Origin: Lentisphaeria bacterium
GTDB lineage: Bacteria; Verrucomicrobiota; Lentisphaeria; Victivallales; UBA1829
Reading direction: 5' to 3'
DNA: 33,579 bases
Assembly: GCA_003526375.1 (NCBI GenBank)
Contig: DPDG01000118.1
Span: 1 to 33,579, forward strand
Positions 31,950-33,579 of the stretch are shown in pieces (within the stretch, counting starts at the first letter, position 1; the number at the start of each line of letters is the position of its first letter). The notes under the pieces are model-generated. The model searched no databases. It saw nothing but the letters and a program-made list of their open reading frames with translations, and was not told the DNA's origin. The translations under genes were made by a program, and so were the position numbers.

Positions 31950-33173
31950 ATGTTGACACAACAAGCAATTATAGATTTTTGTAATCAGTACGATTACGAT
32001 ATTCGAAAAAGCGGAAATGGCAGATGGATCGATCAAAAATGTGCAGCAGATGTCGTTACTGTCGTAGCAGACTGTATCTACAATTACGCTTTACAGGATG
32101 AGGATGGCATCTTTACATCTACTGAAATATGGCATTATGACTATACCGTTGAAAATGTTGAAGCCATCTTTAAGAAACCGAGAGTGGAAAATGAAGCTGC
32201 TAGAAACGAGTATGATAAATTCTTCCAACAGCCGATGGAAATGTTGGCGAATGCCAATGTCTTGACAAAAATAAAGCGGGAAAATCGCAACTTTTATCAA
32301 GTAAATAATATGGAAGTCCTTGAATACATCGCTCTGCGTGAGCGAAATGCATTGTTTTTCTTGAAGACATATATTGAGAAAGTTTTGCGTGATAGTGGTA
32401 TCTACTGGTATTTTGAGACTTTTTTCAGAACACAAACAAAGGATGCTTATCAGCACGTTAAAGAGGTGTTTTCAAGTTTTATTATCCGAAACACAAAAAT
32501 TAACGGTACTGTAGAGTGCAACCGTATTTTTATCAAGGTGTTAAATCCGCTGGCATACTTCAACAATTCACATGGTACTGAGAAAGGCAGATTGTCTGAG
32601 CAGATTGTCACCTATGATATGCTGATGTATAATCGCAATAACTTCAGAGATGTATATGCGGATAAGCCTAAAGGTGTAACGCGAAAAGAATATGCTACGC
32701 AGCATCCTGTGGAAGTTAACGAAGCATATTACCACTATCAATCGGCAAAAGCCAAAAGATTCCTCCGTCTGTTTAACGATCAAAACCGTGATGGTCAGAC
32801 AGAACATCTTGAAACTGCTAATATCCGTGATAAAGCAATCCATATGCACCATATTTTCCCCGAAGCAATATACCCCGAAATTTGCTATTATTTGGAGAAC
32901 ATTATTGCATTGACTCCGACACAGCATCTGAATTATGCTCATCCAAATGGTCATACGCAGGAGATTGACGAGCAGTATCAACATTTGCTTCTGCTCTCCA
33001 AAGCAGAACGTATCCACGAGAATCTAACAGATGTTGCGGCAGAAAAGATTTATGAATTCTCTAATTTCTTGTTTGTTCTCAACGTTGGCTTTGATAATGA
33101 CGATGTCCTAGAAATTGCAGATATGGATTTTTGCGCTGTCATTAACGCTATAAATGTGCATTATGCAGCATAA
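31950..33173 (+). CDS. HNH endonuclease, probable restriction enzyme of the island
   Basis: The 407-residue protein has an HNH site: IHMHHIFPE (His300, His301), N317 in YLENIIALTP and His326 in PTQHLNYAHP. The spacing HH-x15-N-x8-H fits HNH restriction nucleases. The first 290 residues hold no motif I can name and probably include target recognition. GGAGAGAG precedes the ATG and the gene follows the methyltransferase by 18 bases, on the same transcript. No PD-(D/E)XK nuclease is seen nearby, so this is the best candidate for DNA cleavage. The known Eco31I nuclease is also an HNH enzyme, but I cannot claim homology. Confidence 0.82.
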   Translation: MLTQQAIIDFCNQYDYDIRKSGNGRWIDQKCAADVVTVVADCIYNYALQDEDGIFTSTEIWHYDYTVENVEAIFKKPRVENEAARNEYDKFFQQPMEMLANANVLTKIKRENRNFYQVNNMEVLEYIALRERNALFFLKTYIEKVLRDSGIYWYFETFFRTQTKDAYQHVKEVFSSFIIRNTKINGTVECNRIFIKVLNPLAYFNNSHGTEKGRLSEQIVTYDMLMYNRNNFRDVYADKPKGVTRKEYATQHPVEVNEAYYHYQSAKAKRFLRLFNDQNRDGQTEHLETANIRDKAIHMHHIFPEAIYPEICYYLENIIALTPTQHLNYAHPNGHTQEIDEQYQHLLLLSKAERIHENLTDVAAEKIYEFSNFLFVLNVGFDNDDVLEIADMDFCAVINAINVHYAA

Positions 33174-33186
33174 TTAAGGAGAAAAG

Positions 33187-33477
33187 ATGAGTAAATTAGT
33201 ATTTGGAAAAAAAGGACAGGTACGTTTTGATTCTGAAGAAGAACTTCGTTTTGCTATTGAGTATATTCTGAGTTCTGACAATGTTGATTTCAACATTCAT
33301 GAGGATAATCAAAATCAAGGTGCGTGGGGACCGGAGGAGCGTATACATTTCAGGCATGAGGCAGGAGTTCCAGAATGTTTAATACGAAACATGACGGCGG
33401 GAAAAACTGGTATTTATGGGAGAATCAACTGTAAGGAATTTTGCGATTTGATACGTTCGGAAGCTCGTAGAAAGTAA
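33187..33477 (+). CDS. Small protein of unknown function in the restriction-modification operon
   Basis: The 96-residue protein (MSKLVFGKKGQVRFDSEEEL) is not recognised. It is acidic in the first half and basic at the end, without membrane or secretion signals. It has Cys at residues 64, 82 and 86, too scattered for an obvious metal site. AAGGAG lies 5 bases before the ATG, and it starts 13 bases after the HNH gene, so it belongs to the operon. An accessory, inhibitor or recognition subunit is possible; position is the only evidence. Confidence 0.75.
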   Translation: MSKLVFGKKGQVRFDSEEELRFAIEYILSSDNVDFNIHEDNQNQGAWGPEERIHFRHEAGVPECLIRNMTAGKTGIYGRINCKEFCDLIRSEARRK

Positions 33478-33546
33478 TTTTATACTACGAGAAATCTTTG
33501 TTCTCAAAAAATTTCAACCGTAATCTAAATTGAAAGAGGTAATTGA

Positions 33547-33579
33547 ATGAATCATATTAAGAATTTATCCCTAAATAAC
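33547..33579 (+). CDS. Start of a further island gene, cut by window end
   Basis: ATG 33547 follows GAAAGAGG at a suitable distance and is open to the edge (MNHIKNLSLNN). The product cannot be told. Confidence 0.5.
   Translation, partial: MNHIKNLSLNN

Noticed and set aside
28470..33579. Attachment-site direct repeat of the tRNA-Lys 3' end
   Set aside because: I found no second copy of the tRNA end to the right within the window; the island's far boundary is probably outside.
1..33579. CRISPR array or insertion sequence
   Set aside because: No regularly spaced short repeats and no transposase motifs were seen; the only dispersed repeat is the pseudopilin cassette.

Overview
The window looks like a chromosomal piece of an anaerobic, Gram-negative, polysaccharide-degrading bacterium of the PVC group, most likely Lentisphaerota (Victivallis-like). 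This is inference from gene content. Two prepilin-type proteins carry the FTLIELLIVIAIIAILAGM N-terminus. They sit beside a GntR/LacI-type regulator and glycoside hydrolases, an arrangement I associate with Lentisphaerota. Other pointers are an anaerobic class III ribonucleotide reductase, the LPS enzyme WaaA, and many carbohydrate-active genes. Bases 1 to about 28.5 kb are GC-rich and densely coded. From the tRNA-Lys gene (28470-28545) rightwards the DNA is clearly AT-rich and carries a restriction-modification operon, so this part is probably a horizontally acquired island.

Layout. 1-1947: a GntR-type regulator and a downstream, window-truncated pseudopilin on the minus strand, behind a consensus promoter overlaid by four ACCATT-like repeats. 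2192-5396: nrdG-nrdD on the plus strand, with two NrdR-like boxes 31 bp apart on the promoter; NrdD carries a C-terminal glutaredoxin-like domain. 5485-6286: a DUF1275 membrane protein with its own promoter. 6346-11447 (minus): a three-gene operon of a GH4 enzyme, a pseudopilin (ATGA coupled) and a GH123-like secreted protein, diverging from an AraC-type regulator (11573-12490). 12644-12720: tRNA-Arg(ACG). 12798-22330 (minus): waaA, thiC, an AAA+ ATPase, tadA, a lipoprotein and a 1431-residue GH13-GH133 glycogen-debranching-type fusion. 22402-24475 (plus): lepB and a deacetylase-like protein. 24564-27822 (plus): aroQ, accB, accC and two Asp23/Gls24 proteins, ended by a good terminator, then an AmaP-like membrane protein. 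28470: tRNA-Lys.

Island (28546-33579). About 570 bp of gene-poor DNA leads to a small XRE-type controller whose promoter -10 lies inside a perfect 14-bp palindrome. It is followed by a single polypeptide that fuses a C5-cytosine methyltransferase to an N6-adenine-type methyltransferase, an HNH nuclease, an unrecognised 96-residue protein, and the first 11 codons of another gene. The simplest reading is a Type II restriction-modification system that protects the two strands of an asymmetric site with one bifunctional protein.

The two least conventional signals are this island and the pseudopilin leaders. Both pseudopilin genes share a near-identical 5' DNA cassette that carries a perfect 12-bp-arm hairpin and a partial second copy of the prepilin motif, giving predicted leaders of 67 and 137 residues instead of the usual 5-30.
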